From CAVUMR01 sp963742715 (GTDB taxonomy: Bacteria; Actinomycetota; Actinomycetes; Mycobacteriales; Micromonosporaceae), in NCBI GenBank assembly GCA_963742715.1, contig CAVUMR010000003.1, positions 1,302,001 through 1,366,000 of the forward strand: 64,000 bases of DNA, given 5' to 3'. The notes beneath the pieces were generated by a model, which was not told the DNA's origin, did no database searches, and saw only the letters and a program-made list of their open reading frames with translations. The position numbers and the translations under genes are program-made. Shown here piece by piece: positions 50,858 to 58,866 of this stretch; position 1 is the stretch's first letter, and the number at the start of each line of letters is the position of its first letter.

Positions 50858-53497
50858 ATGGTGCCCGCACTAATCATCGAGTTTGTATTCGTTCTGGCAT
50901 TCGCGCAGGCGCTGTACACCTACCTTCGTAGCCGGGATTCCTTACAACGCGACGTCATTTTCGTTATCAGCGCGATGGCCGCGCTCGTGGCCATCGACCT
51001 GTACCGGCGGCTGGCCGGCGAACCGCCCGAGCTCGTTCGGGACCTACTCGTGGCGGCGATGTTCGCTCAGCCGTACCTGACCCTTCGGCTGGTCGGCCGG
51101 CTCCGGCCGGTACCCCGTCCGCTGCACTGGGCGGCGGCGGCCGGCTACCTCGTCACTCTCGCGCCGCTGATCGTGCTGCCGCAGCCGATCGCACGGGGCT
51201 GGGTCTTGAGCGCGATCGGCGTGTACGTCGTGACCAGCTCGGTCGCCGCACAGTTCCTGATCGTGAAGGCGGGCGCCCGTACCGGCTCGCCGCGGATCCG
51301 GCTACGGCTCGCGGCGGCAGCCACCGCGCTGACCGCGCTGGCCCTACTGGTCCTCGCCGTCGGCGTTGCCGTATCCGCCATCAGCGACGTGACGACCGTG
51401 GCGGCGCGAGGTGTGGTGCTGGTGGCGACCTTCGGCTACCTGCTTGCGTTCATGCCACCCGCAGCGCTGCGCCGGCTGTGGACCGGCGGCATCGCGTACG
51501 CCGCGCTGCGCGAACTCCTGTTCGCCGACGACGAATCCGCGGTGCTGACCTGGCACCGGTACGCCGCGACCGTGCGCCGGGTGTCGGGGGTGGAGGCGGT
51601 CGTGGTCCTGGTCGCCGCGGATGACGGCGTACTCACCGAGCTGGCCACGGCTGGGCACCTGGATCCCGTCGACCCCGCACTGGCACCGTCGGACGGCCTG
51701 GCGCAGCTACTCGCCGCACCGCAGCCGATCGACCTCCGGGGCCGGGCAACCCGCGAGAGCCGGACCGTGGCCGGCTGGTACTCCCACCACTCCGAGACGC
51801 GGTTCATCCGCGCCGCGCCGATCCCGATGCGGTCCAGGCGCCCGGGCGCGCTGCTGCTGCTCGATCGGCACCGTAACCTGTTCGCCGACGACGACGCCCG
51901 GATGCTGGCGGACATCGGTGGCCAGGTCGCCGTACTGGCCGAGCGCACCGAGCTCCGCGCCAAGCTGGCCGGCTCGGTGTCCGGACTGCAGGCGGCCAGC
52001 CAGGCCAAGACCGACTTCCTGTCGACCATGAGCCACGAACTGCGTACCCCGCTCAACACCATCATCGGCTTCAGTGACCTGATGCGCGCGGAGCCGCTGC
52101 GCGGTGTCGACCGATCGGTACCGGCGGACTGGATCGACAGCGTGTTCAACAGCGGCCAGCACCTGCTCAGCCTGATCAACGACGTGCTCGACCTGGCGAA
52201 GGTGGAGGCCGGCCGGATCGAGCTGCATCCGCGCGAGTTCACTCTCCGGGTTGCGGTCGGCGAAGTGACCGGTGCCCTGCAGCCGCTCATCGACCGTAAG
52301 AAGCTGCATCTGGAGACCCGGATACCGGCGCTGTACGTCACCGCCGATCCGATCCGGTTCCGCCAGATCCTCGATAACCTGCTCTCCAACGCGATCAAGT
52401 TCACCCCGGACGGCGGGTGGATCTCGGTATCGGCGAGCCGCGTCGGTACCGACATCGTGATCAGCGTTTCGGACAGCGGCGTCGGCATCGACGTCGCGGA
52501 CCGCGAGCGGGTGTTCGAGCAGTTCCAGCAGGCGGGGGCGGCGTCGGGCCAGCAGGCCGGCACCGGCCTGGGGCTCGCGTTGGCCCGGCGGCTGGTGGTC
52601 GCGCACGGGGGCGGTATCGAGCTGACCGCCGAGCCCGGCGGCGGCTCCCGGTTCACCGTCCGACTGCCCGCCGAGGCGCGCGAGTTCGGCGCGGGGATCG
52701 TCGCGCCGATCCCGGAGGGGCGCGGCGGCATCCTCGTGGTCGAAGACGATCCGAACGCGGCCAACCTGCTGCGTACCCATCTCGAGTCGGCCGGCTACCA
52801 GGTCAGCGTCGCGCCCAGTGGCGAGGCGGGGCTCGCCCTGGCGCGGCAGAGCCGCCCGGACGCGATCCTGCTCGACGTACTCCTGCCCGGCATGACCGGC
52901 TGGGAGGTGCTGCGACACCTCAAGGACGACGGCGACCTGCACGACGTACCCGTGTTCATCGTGACCGTGGTGGACGAGCGGGCCACCGCCGAGGCCGCCG
53001 GCGCCACCGACCTGTTCGTCAAGCCGGTACGGCGTCAGCACCTACTCGCGCAACTCGCCGAACACGTGCTGTCCACCGCGCCGTCCGACCGGCCGGCGGT
53101 GCTGTTGATCGACGACGATCCGGCCGCACTCGACGTCGTACAGACCGCCCTGCACGACGCGGGCGCCCACGTGACCACGACCGCCGATCCGATCGACGGC
53201 CTGCGGCTGATCCGGACCAGACCGTTCGACATGGTCATCACCGACCTCGCCGTGTCCTCCATGGACAGCTTCGACCTGGCGGCCGCGATGCGGGAAGATC
53301 CGATCGCCCGCAAGATCCCGGTACTGCTGGTCACCTCCAGGGAGCCCGGCAATCCGGACCGGTCGCTGATCGACGGCAAGGTCATCGGGCTGCTCTCCGA
53401 GGGCACCGACCTGCCGTCCCACCTGCGCGAATGTGTCGACCGGATCACCGCGTCCCTCGTCGCACAGGCGACGCAACCGCCCGACCCGCCCCTATGA
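50858..53497 (+). CDS. Hybrid membrane sensor histidine kinase with two receiver domains
   Basis: An 879-residue hybrid kinase. Residues 1-205 carry about seven hydrophobic helices as membrane input (IIEFVFVLAFAQALYTYL, AALVAIDLYRRL, PYLTLRLVGRLR, WVLSAIGVYVVTSSVAAQFL), followed by a GAF-like cytosolic domain (about 210-360). HisKA has His393 in STMSHELRTPLN. HATPase has N-box DNLLSNAIKFTP and G-boxes DSGVGIDVAD and GTGLGLALARRLV. Receiver 1 has phosphoacceptor Asp673 (LLDVLLPGMTGW); receiver 2 has Asp796 (VITDLAVSSMDSF). ATG 50858 follows GGGGGAAGCC. The next gene overlaps by 4 bp. Confidence 0.92.
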   Translation: MVPALIIEFVFVLAFAQALYTYLRSRDSLQRDVIFVISAMAALVAIDLYRRLAGEPPELVRDLLVAAMFAQPYLTLRLVGRLRPVPRPLHWAAAAGYLVTLAPLIVLPQPIARGWVLSAIGVYVVTSSVAAQFLIVKAGARTGSPRIRLRLAAAATALTALALLVLAVGVAVSAISDVTTVAARGVVLVATFGYLLAFMPPAALRRLWTGGIAYAALRELLFADDESAVLTWHRYAATVRRVSGVEAVVVLVAADDGVLTELATAGHLDPVDPALAPSDGLAQLLAAPQPIDLRGRATRESRTVAGWYSHHSETRFIRAAPIPMRSRRPGALLLLDRHRNLFADDDARMLADIGGQVAVLAERTELRAKLAGSVSGLQAASQAKTDFLSTMSHELRTPLNTIIGFSDLMRAEPLRGVDRSVPADWIDSVFNSGQHLLSLINDVLDLAKVEAGRIELHPREFTLRVAVGEVTGALQPLIDRKKLHLETRIPALYVTADPIRFRQILDNLLSNAIKFTPDGGWISVSASRVGTDIVISVSDSGVGIDVADRERVFEQFQQAGAASGQQAGTGLGLALARRLVVAHGGGIELTAEPGGGSRFTVRLPAEAREFGAGIVAPIPEGRGGILVVEDDPNAANLLRTHLESAGYQVSVAPSGEAGLALARQSRPDAILLDVLLPGMTGWEVLRHLKDDGDLHDVPVFIVTVVDERATAEAAGATDLFVKPVRRQHLLAQLAEHVLSTAPSDRPAVLLIDDDPAALDVVQTALHDAGAHVTTTADPIDGLRLIRTRPFDMVITDLAVSSMDSFDLAAAMREDPIARKIPVLLVTSREPGNPDRSLIDGKVIGLLSEGTDLPSHLRECVDRITASLVAQATQPPDPPL

Positions 53498-53916
53498 CCA
53501 GGCAACCGGAGGCACTGCAGCTGCTCCTGGTGGAGGACCAGGAGGCCAACCGCTTCCTCATCCACGCGATCCTCGAGCGGACCAGGCATTCGCGGGCCAA
53601 CCACGCGGTAGTCACCGACGCGCCCGACCTCGCCACCGCGCGGGCCGCACTGGCCACCCAGTGGTACGACATCATCCTGCTCGACGTACAACTGCCGGAC
53701 GGCAATGGCCTGGACCTGCTGCCGGACCTGCCTCCGCCCGGCCAGCAGCGGCCCGCGGTGGTCGTCCTCTCCGGTGGTGTACTCCCGGTGCAGCGGGAAG
53801 CCGCGGTCCTCGCCGGCTGCGACGCCTTCCTGGACAAGCCGTTCCTGACCGCGGACCTGATCAACCTGCTCGACTCGTTCGACCCGGTACCCGCGCACTC
53901 GTACCGCCCGGACTGA
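53494..53916 (+). CDS. Single-domain response regulator (CheY-like)
   Basis: A 140-residue receiver: LLLVEDQEANRFLIHAILERT, then IILLDVQLPDGNGLDLL with phosphoacceptor Asp near 60, and GCDAFLDKPFLTADLINLL with the conserved Lys. There is no DNA-binding output. Its ATG overlaps the hybrid kinase stop (ATGA at 53494-53497), so it is a dedicated phosphorelay partner. The variant DVQLPDGN is the usual pattern. Its downstream target is unknown. Confidence 0.9.
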   Translation: MTRQPEALQLLLVEDQEANRFLIHAILERTRHSRANHAVVTDAPDLATARAALATQWYDIILLDVQLPDGNGLDLLPDLPPPGQQRPAVVVLSGGVLPVQREAAVLAGCDAFLDKPFLTADLINLLDSFDPVPAHSYRPD

Positions 53917-53936
53917 CCTCGCGGCGCCCACACTCG

Positions 53937-54285
53937 TGACCCCCGCGACCGCAACTCCCCAGCCCCGCGGCGGTGTCACTCCTCCAGGCCACCATGCTCC
54001 GCGACCGCTCCCAGGATCCGCTGCGACCTCCCGCCCGTCCGGGCGGCCGCAGCTCCCCAGCCCCGCCGCGACATCCCTCCTTCCCCCCGGCGACCGCAGC
54101 TCCCCAGCCCCGCGGCGGTGTCACTCCTTTGTGGCGCCGCAGTTCCCCAGCCCCGCGGCAACCTCCCTCCCCCGCGACCACTCCTCCCAAGCCCCGGCGG
54201 CGGTGTCACTCCTTTGTGCGCCGCAGCTCCCCAGCCCCGCGGCAACCTCCCTGCCCCGCGACCACTGCTCCTAAGATCCGCGCTT
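53937..54285. repeat. CCCCAGCCCCGCGGC / GTGTCACTCCTTTGTG repeat cluster
   Basis: Between the response regulator and 54285 the phrases GCAGCTCCCCAGCCCCGCGGC and GGCGGTGTCACTCC recur about five times, with related CAACCTCCCTCCCCCGCGACC units, in irregular order. The strand reads C-rich on top throughout. No gene is called. Confidence 0.8.
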
Positions 54286-54317
54286 GTGCGCGCTGAGCCA
54301 CAAATGGCCTCGAAAGC

Positions 54318-54468
54318 TGTGGCTGGATGCCCACGGCCTGGGCATTTCGTGGGGAAGATCCGCGGGTTTGGGCAGTGGGCCACGCGTTTTGAGTGAATTC
54401 GTGTGGCTTACTGCCCGAAGGTTGGGATCTTGGTACCCGAATCGGGGTGTTGTGGGCAGTCAGCCACA
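54318..54468. repeat. Paired inverted-repeat units (TGTGGCT...GGGCAGT...GCCACA)
   Basis: TGTGGCTTACTGCCC (54402-54416) and GGGCAGTCAGCCACA (54454-54468) are inverted repeats with one mismatch, able to form a 15-bp stem. An upstream pair, TGTGGCTGGATGCCC (54318-54332) and GGGCAGTGGGCCAC (54370-54383), has the same design with more mismatches. Both enclose 37-38-bp loops. A third partial set (AGCCACAAATGGCC near 54297 and TTGTGGCTCATTGC near 54483) flanks them. Confidence 0.7.
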
Positions 54469-54513
54469 CAAATCAGGGCCTGTTGTGGCTCATTGCGTCC
54501 AGCGACGGATCTT

Positions 54514-54588
54514 GAGCCGCCGCGGGAGCCGCCCGAACGAGCCGCCGCGGGAGCCGCCCGAACGAGCCGCCGCGGGAGCCGCTCCGGG
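54514..54588. repeat. 25-bp tandem repeat (GAGCCGCCGCGGGAGCCGCCCGAAC)-type
   Basis: Two exact copies of a 25-bp unit beginning GAGCCGCCGCGGGAGCC (54514-54538, 54539-54563) and a third partial one to 54588. Its GC-only core and its position in the same 1.1-kb gap suggest slippage. Confidence 0.88.
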
Positions 54589-54625
54589 TCGCCCGCGCGC
54601 GCCTCGCTCGGACCGGCTGCCACAC

Positions 54626-54850
54626 CGCGCACCGCCACGCGACCGCAGCACGCGGCCACAACGCCCACACCGCGCACCGCCACGCGACCGCAGCACGCGG
54701 CCACAACGCCCACACCGCGCACCGCCACGCGACCGCAGCACGCGGCCACAACGCCCACACCGCGCACCGCCACGCGACCGCAGCACGCGGCCACAACGCC
54801 CACACCGCGCACCGCCGCGCCACCACAGCGCACGGCCCCAACTGCCACAC
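54626..54850. repeat. 45-bp tandem repeat, four exact plus one degenerate unit
   Basis: Units begin CGCGCACCGCCACGCGACCG and end CAACGCCCACAC at 54626-54670, 54671-54715, 54716-54760 and 54761-54805; the fifth (54806-54850) has several changes. As 45 bp is 15 codons, frames stay open across the array on both strands, making low-complexity peptides. The four copies match exactly by eye. The unit is too long for a CRISPR spacer pattern, and there are no spacers. Confidence 0.92.
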
Positions 54851-55012
54851 CTCTCACCACCGCGAGTCACCGCGCGACCGCATGAACGCAACCGCGCACG
54901 ACCGCAACCAGCCACGAGTCCCCGGCCCCGAGCCCTCACCGCCGCGCATCGAGCCCCGCGCGTGCCCACCACCGCAACTGCCGTACCAGGGCTTCCGACG
55001 ACTCAGTATGTC

Positions 55013-55039
55013 TTGACAAACAAAGTTGTCGGTGACAAC
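55013..55039 (+). promoter_or_regulatory. Promoter and operator of the ArsR-type gene
   Basis: TTGACA (55013-55018) is a -35 candidate. GTTGTCGGTGACAAC (55025-55039) is a perfect inverted repeat with a 3-bp centre, which lies where the -10 would be and 9 bp before the ATG. A dimeric winged-helix repressor would fit this palindrome. The -10 box is not clear. Confidence 0.6.
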
Positions 55040-55047
55040 GTATCGGC

Positions 55048-55656
55048 ATGCTCGAAGTAGCCGTCATCGACGACCCGGCCGCGGCCGGCGTTTCGCTCGA
55101 ACCGATCCGGGCCCGGCTGTTGGCCGAGCTGGCCGAACCGGCGTCCGCGACGATGCTGGCCGGTCGGGTCGGGCTGGCCCGACAGAAGATCAACTATCAC
55201 CTGCGCGAGCTCGAGCGGTACGGGCTGGTCGAGCTGGTCGAGGAGCGCCGCAAGGGCAACGTGACCGAGCGGATGATGCAGGCGACCGCCTCGTCGTACG
55301 TCATCTCCCCGGCCGTGCTCGCCGCGGTCGCCCCGGACCCGTCCCGGGCGCCGGACCGGTTGTCGGCGCGCTGGCTGCTCGCCGTGGCGAGCCAACTCGT
55401 CCGGGACGTGGGCGAGCTGCTCGTCGGCGCGACCAAGGCCCGTAAGCCGGTCGCCACGTTCGCCATCGCGGGCGGGATCCGGTTCGCGTCAGCCGCCGAC
55501 CGGGCCGCGTTCGCGGAAGAACTCACCGTCGCGGTGACCACTTTGGTCGCCAGGTACCACGACGAGGCCGCCACCCGTGGACGTGACCACCGGGTGGTCG
55601 TGGCCCTCCACCCCAGCGTTGCGCCCACCACCGACCCGAGAGTCGAGGAGTCCTGA
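55048..55656 (+). CDS. Winged-helix ArsR/HTH_20-type regulator
   Basis: A 202-residue regulator. Its N-terminal domain (LEPIRARLLAELAEPASATM, LAGRVGLARQKINYHLRELERYGLVELVEERRKGNVTER) is a DNA-binding winged helix of the HTH_20 group. The C-terminal half (ATASSYVISPAVLAAV, then a long helical region) is a sensor/dimer domain. It shares the general layout with the ArsR gene at 2458 but is longer. It is followed 1 bp later by an SRPBCC gene, so the pair is translationally linked. The palindrome at 55025 is a likely binding site. Confidence 0.88.
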   Translation: MLEVAVIDDPAAAGVSLEPIRARLLAELAEPASATMLAGRVGLARQKINYHLRELERYGLVELVEERRKGNVTERMMQATASSYVISPAVLAAVAPDPSRAPDRLSARWLLAVASQLVRDVGELLVGATKARKPVATFAIAGGIRFASAADRAAFAEELTVAVTTLVARYHDEAATRGRDHRVVVALHPSVAPTTDPRVEES

Positions 55657-55657
55657 C

Positions 55658-56407
55658 ATGCCACGCGAGTTCCAGATCAAGGAAGAGATCACCCTCACCG
55701 CGACCCCCGACCAGGTGTGGGACGCAATCGCGACCGGTCCGGGCATCGACGCCTGGTTCATGGGGCACAACGAGGTCGACCCCGGTCCCGACGGATCGGT
55801 CCGGATGTCCCTGTTCGGCGAGTCGACCGAGGCGTCGATCACCGCCTGGGAGCCGGGGAAGCGTTTCGCGACCAGGAGTCCGGCCGGTCCGGACGGCGCG
55901 TTCATGGCCTTCGAGTACCTGATCGAGGGGCGCGACCAGGGCAGTACGGTGCTCCGGTTCGTACACAGCGGAATCCTCGGTGAGGACTGGGAAGACCAGT
56001 ACGACGCGCTGACCAAGGGCGACCGGATGTACCTGGAGAAGCTCGCCGTCTACCTGGCGCGCTTCACCGGCCGCACCTCGACGTACCAGCTGATGCTCGC
56101 CGGCCCGCAGGTAGCGGACGCCGATCAGGTGTGGACGGCCTTCGCCACGGCGGTCGGGGCGAGCGAAGCCGTGAAACCGGGCGACGAGGTACGGGTGCCG
56201 GTGCCCGGAGCAGACCCCGCCGAAGGCGTGGTGGAGTTCGCCCGCAAGCACACCTACCTGGGAATTCGTACGAACGACGCGATCTACGTGTTCATCCACG
56301 GCTTCATGGACACCGTGGTCGTCGAGTGCCACAGCTTCGCCGACGACGTGGACGGCCAGGCGATCGAGCAGACCTGGCAGTCCTGGCTGGACAGCACCTT
56401 CAAATAG
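55658..56407 (+). CDS. SRPBCC (AHSA1-like) domain protein, two-part
   Basis: A 249-residue protein. Residues 1-135 form an AHSA1-like ligand-binding domain (IKEEITLTATPDQVWDAIAT, GIDAWFMGHNEV, RFVHSGILGEDWEDQYDAL). The second half (residues 140-249) is a further domain (YQLMLAGPQVADADQVWTAF, then TYLGIRTNDAIYVFIHGF and DTVVVECHSFADD) without a recognised match. ATG 55658 lies one base after the regulator stop, the same pairing as at 2018-2877. The ligand is unknown. A strong hairpin follows. Confidence 0.85.
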   Translation: MPREFQIKEEITLTATPDQVWDAIATGPGIDAWFMGHNEVDPGPDGSVRMSLFGESTEASITAWEPGKRFATRSPAGPDGAFMAFEYLIEGRDQGSTVLRFVHSGILGEDWEDQYDALTKGDRMYLEKLAVYLARFTGRTSTYQLMLAGPQVADADQVWTAFATAVGASEAVKPGDEVRVPVPGADPAEGVVEFARKHTYLGIRTNDAIYVFIHGFMDTVVVECHSFADDVDGQAIEQTWQSWLDSTFK

Positions 56408-56476
56408 TCGTCAGCACCGTCAAGTAACCGGAGCCCTTCCGGCCGCGAGCTCCCGGACGAGCCGGTGAAGGAGCAG

Positions 56477-56522
56477 GACGCGCTACGGCCCCGCCGCTGT
56501 CGCGGCGGGGCCGTAGCGCGTC
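56477..56522. terminator. 21-bp perfect hairpin, bidirectional terminator
   Basis: The arms (56477-56497 and 56502-56522) are exact inverted repeats around a TGTC loop, with core CTACGGCCCCGCCGC / GCGGCGGGGCCGTAG. It separates the SRPBCC gene (stop 56407) from the convergent GH3 gene (stop 56531). The long stem suits termination of both. Confidence 0.93.
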
Positions 56523-56530
56523 GGTCGGCG

Positions 56531-57652
56531 TTAGTCGAGCCCGTTGCGCAGGTTGGTGACGCGCTGTACCGCGGCGTCGAACGTGGCCTGGTCGAGCTGG
56601 CCGTTCTGCAGCCCGTTGACGAGCGCGGTCGCCGCGTCATCGCCCTGGCTCACGTTCCGCACCGAGCACAGCAGCAGATCCATCCCGGCCTGTGCGGCCA
56701 GCAGCGCGCGGTTGCCGGTACTGCCGTACGCCTGCAAAGCGCCGGCTTCCAGCGCGTCGGTGATCGTCACCCCACCGAAGCCGAGCCGGCTGCGAAGCTC
56801 CTGCTGTACGACCGTGGAGGACAGTCCGGCCGGCCGGTTGCCGTCGAGCGCCGGGTACACCGCCCAGGACGGCATGACGAGCTTGACGCCCGCGCTGATC
56901 GCGGCCGGGTACGGCACCTCGTCCACCGCGCGCAGCGTGGACAGCGACACGGTGAGCGTGACCGGTCGCTCGTCGGTGTTCTCGCTGGACGACGCGGTAC
57001 CGAGGCCCGGGAAGTGCTTCACCGTGGCAGCGACGCCGGCCTGCTGCTGCGCGCTGATCATCCGCCGGCCGAGGTCGGCGACCACATTCGGATCCATGCT
57101 GTACGACCGCTCCCACTGATCCATCAGATCGCCCGGGGTGCGGTACACGTCGAGTACCGGCGCGAGGTTGAGGTTCATGCCCACCCCGGCCAGGTTCTGC
57201 CCGGCACCGGTACCGGCAGCCGTCGCCTCGCCCTGCGGATCGGCCGACGCTCCGATGTCCTTTTGCGACAGGGTCGGCTCGCCGGGCAGCCGCCGGATCA
57301 GGCCGCCCTCCTGGTCGGTCATCAACAGCAGCGGTGCGGACACCGGGCTCTCCGCCGCCGCGTCGCGCAACTGCTGCACGACGCCCCTGATCTGGCTCGT
57401 ACTGGAGATGTTCTCGCCGAAGAAGATGACCCCGGCCGCTTCACCGGCGCGGATCCGCTGCAACAGGGTGGCCGGCGGGGTGAGCCCGGGGTACGAGTAG
57501 ATGACCCGTTGCCCGGCCAACTGCCGCGGTGTCAGCGCCTGTACCTCGTGTGCGGCCTGAGTGGTACGGACGGGTGCGTCGGTCAGCCCGAGCGGGATGA
57601 CCGCCGCCGCGGCCACCGCCGCCACCACCGTCCAACGCCGGATCGCACGCAT
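56531..57652 (-). CDS. Secreted glycoside hydrolase family 3 (NagZ-like)
   Basis: A 373-residue exported protein with a Sec signal (WTVVAAVAAAAVIPLGLTDA) starting at ATG 57652 behind AAGGGAG. The barrel contains GVIFFGENISSTSQI, LLLMTDQEGGLIRRLPG, KHFPGLG near residue 217 and the nucleophile Asp in VTITDALEAGAL near 290. In NagZ the acid/base loop is KHFPGHG followed by D-x-H; here it reads GTASSSENTDERP with no His, so the proton donor is different or lost. It may trim N-acetylhexosamine from cell-wall fragments outside the cell. Its convergent hairpin neighbour ends transcription. Confidence 0.82.
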   Translation of the reverse strand: MRAIRRWTVVAAVAAAAVIPLGLTDAPVRTTQAAHEVQALTPRQLAGQRVIYSYPGLTPPATLLQRIRAGEAAGVIFFGENISSTSQIRGVVQQLRDAAAESPVSAPLLLMTDQEGGLIRRLPGEPTLSQKDIGASADPQGEATAAGTGAGQNLAGVGMNLNLAPVLDVYRTPGDLMDQWERSYSMDPNVVADLGRRMISAQQQAGVAATVKHFPGLGTASSSENTDERPVTLTVSLSTLRAVDEVPYPAAISAGVKLVMPSWAVYPALDGNRPAGLSSTVVQQELRSRLGFGGVTITDALEAGALQAYGSTGNRALLAAQAGMDLLLCSVRNVSQGDDAATALVNGLQNGQLDQATFDAAVQRVTNLRNGLD

Positions 57653-57798
57653 GTCGCGGCTCCCTTCCGCCAGGTACACGGTCAAAGCTCTTGATTTGGA
57701 ATATTCCGTCACATCGTCACACGAAATGAAGCTTTTCGACATCCCGGAGCGCGGCGGCGACACGCGGGAGAAAGGGAGGCCGAGGACGGGACGAGGTG

Positions 57799-58827
57799 TC
57801 AGGACATCAGGTCGAGCAGCGCGTCGCCGCGTTCGGTGCGGCTGATCCGCACCTCCCGGCCGCGCCTTTCCCGGTCCAGCAGCCCGGCCGAGACCAGATG
57901 GTCGCAGTGGTACGTGGCCGCGCTCGGCCGCACGTTGAGGGCGGCGGCCAGCTCGCCCATCGTGATCGAACCCGCGGTCGCGCGCAGTACCGCGGCCCGC
58001 GCCGGACCGAGCAGCAGCGCCAGCCTGTCCCCCGGGGTGGTCGTGGGCGCGGCGGACAGCAGGTTGCCGAGGCCGGGCAGCGGATACCCGAGCCAGACCC
58101 GGTCCGTACGGTCGAAGTCGAACACCGACGCCCGGGAACCGGAGGCCACCGGTACGAACACGACCGGCCGATCGGCCAGCTCGAACCGGGTCGGGTCGAC
58201 ATCCGGCAGGTACAGGGTCTGATCGGTGAACCGCCACCGCGCGCTGATGCCGCCCAGCACCGTGTCGAGCGAGCCGCTGACCGCCGCCGCGCCGATCCGT
58301 TCGGTCTCCCGGCCGAACAGCGGCTGTGCCCGGTGCCAGAACGGCGCGTACGCCCGCCACGACGAGGTCAACACCGCGACATACCGCCGCAGCCAGACCC
58401 CGGGACGATCGAGTACGGCCCGCCAGTGCGGCGCGTCGCCGAACTGCTGCGCGATCTGCTCGGCGAGCAGGTCGGGAGACAGCGCGGCCAACCGTTCCAA
58501 CGCGACCTCGGCGGTACCGTCCTGGACCCCCACGTCAGCGGTCAGGCAGTCCGGCATGTCCGAACGGCCGGGCGCGAACAACGGAGCGAGCACGGTCTGC
58601 GCGTCCGGCGGGGCAGCCGCCGCGACAAGGTCGCGCCAGGTATTCGGTACGCCCTGAGCCCGCCCGGACAGCGCGTCGGCGGTAAGGGACAGCAGCGTGG
58701 GCATCGGGTCTACGGCGAACGCGGCACGGACCCGGTGGAGTGGGCCGACGTGCAGCTCGGTATGCCCCCCTGTCGCACGCTCCCCCACGAAATGCACCGT
58801 AACCAGCGACCGCAACCTAGTGATCAA
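57799..58827 (-). CDS. Large ArsR-like winged-helix regulator
   Basis: A 342-residue protein with its winged helix at the C-terminus: RAAVLRATAGSITMGELAAA, then LNVRPSAATYHCDHLVSAGLLDRERRGREVRIS. The N-terminal 250 residues have no recognised domain and look alpha/beta (VDPTRFELADRPVVFVPVAS, FDRTDRVWLGYPLPG), as in a group of actinobacterial regulators with a large N-terminal sensor region. The frame begins at TTG 58827; GTG 58797 is an alternative. It is adjacent to a membrane glycosyltransferase-like gene but not overlapping. Confidence 0.75.
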   Translation of the reverse strand: MITRLRSLVTVHFVGERATGGHTELHVGPLHRVRAAFAVDPMPTLLSLTADALSGRAQGVPNTWRDLVAAAAPPDAQTVLAPLFAPGRSDMPDCLTADVGVQDGTAEVALERLAALSPDLLAEQIAQQFGDAPHWRAVLDRPGVWLRRYVAVLTSSWRAYAPFWHRAQPLFGRETERIGAAAVSGSLDTVLGGISARWRFTDQTLYLPDVDPTRFELADRPVVFVPVASGSRASVFDFDRTDRVWLGYPLPGLGNLLSAAPTTTPGDRLALLLGPARAAVLRATAGSITMGELAAALNVRPSAATYHCDHLVSAGLLDRERRGREVRISRTERGDALLDLMS

Positions 58828-58866
58828 AACGTTTCACGTCCACAGTGGACCGCACGCGCCACAGGC

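Noticed and set aside
54626..54850. CRISPR-like array
   Set aside because: The 45-bp units are contiguous with no spacers between them, and no cas genes are near. It is a tandem repeat.
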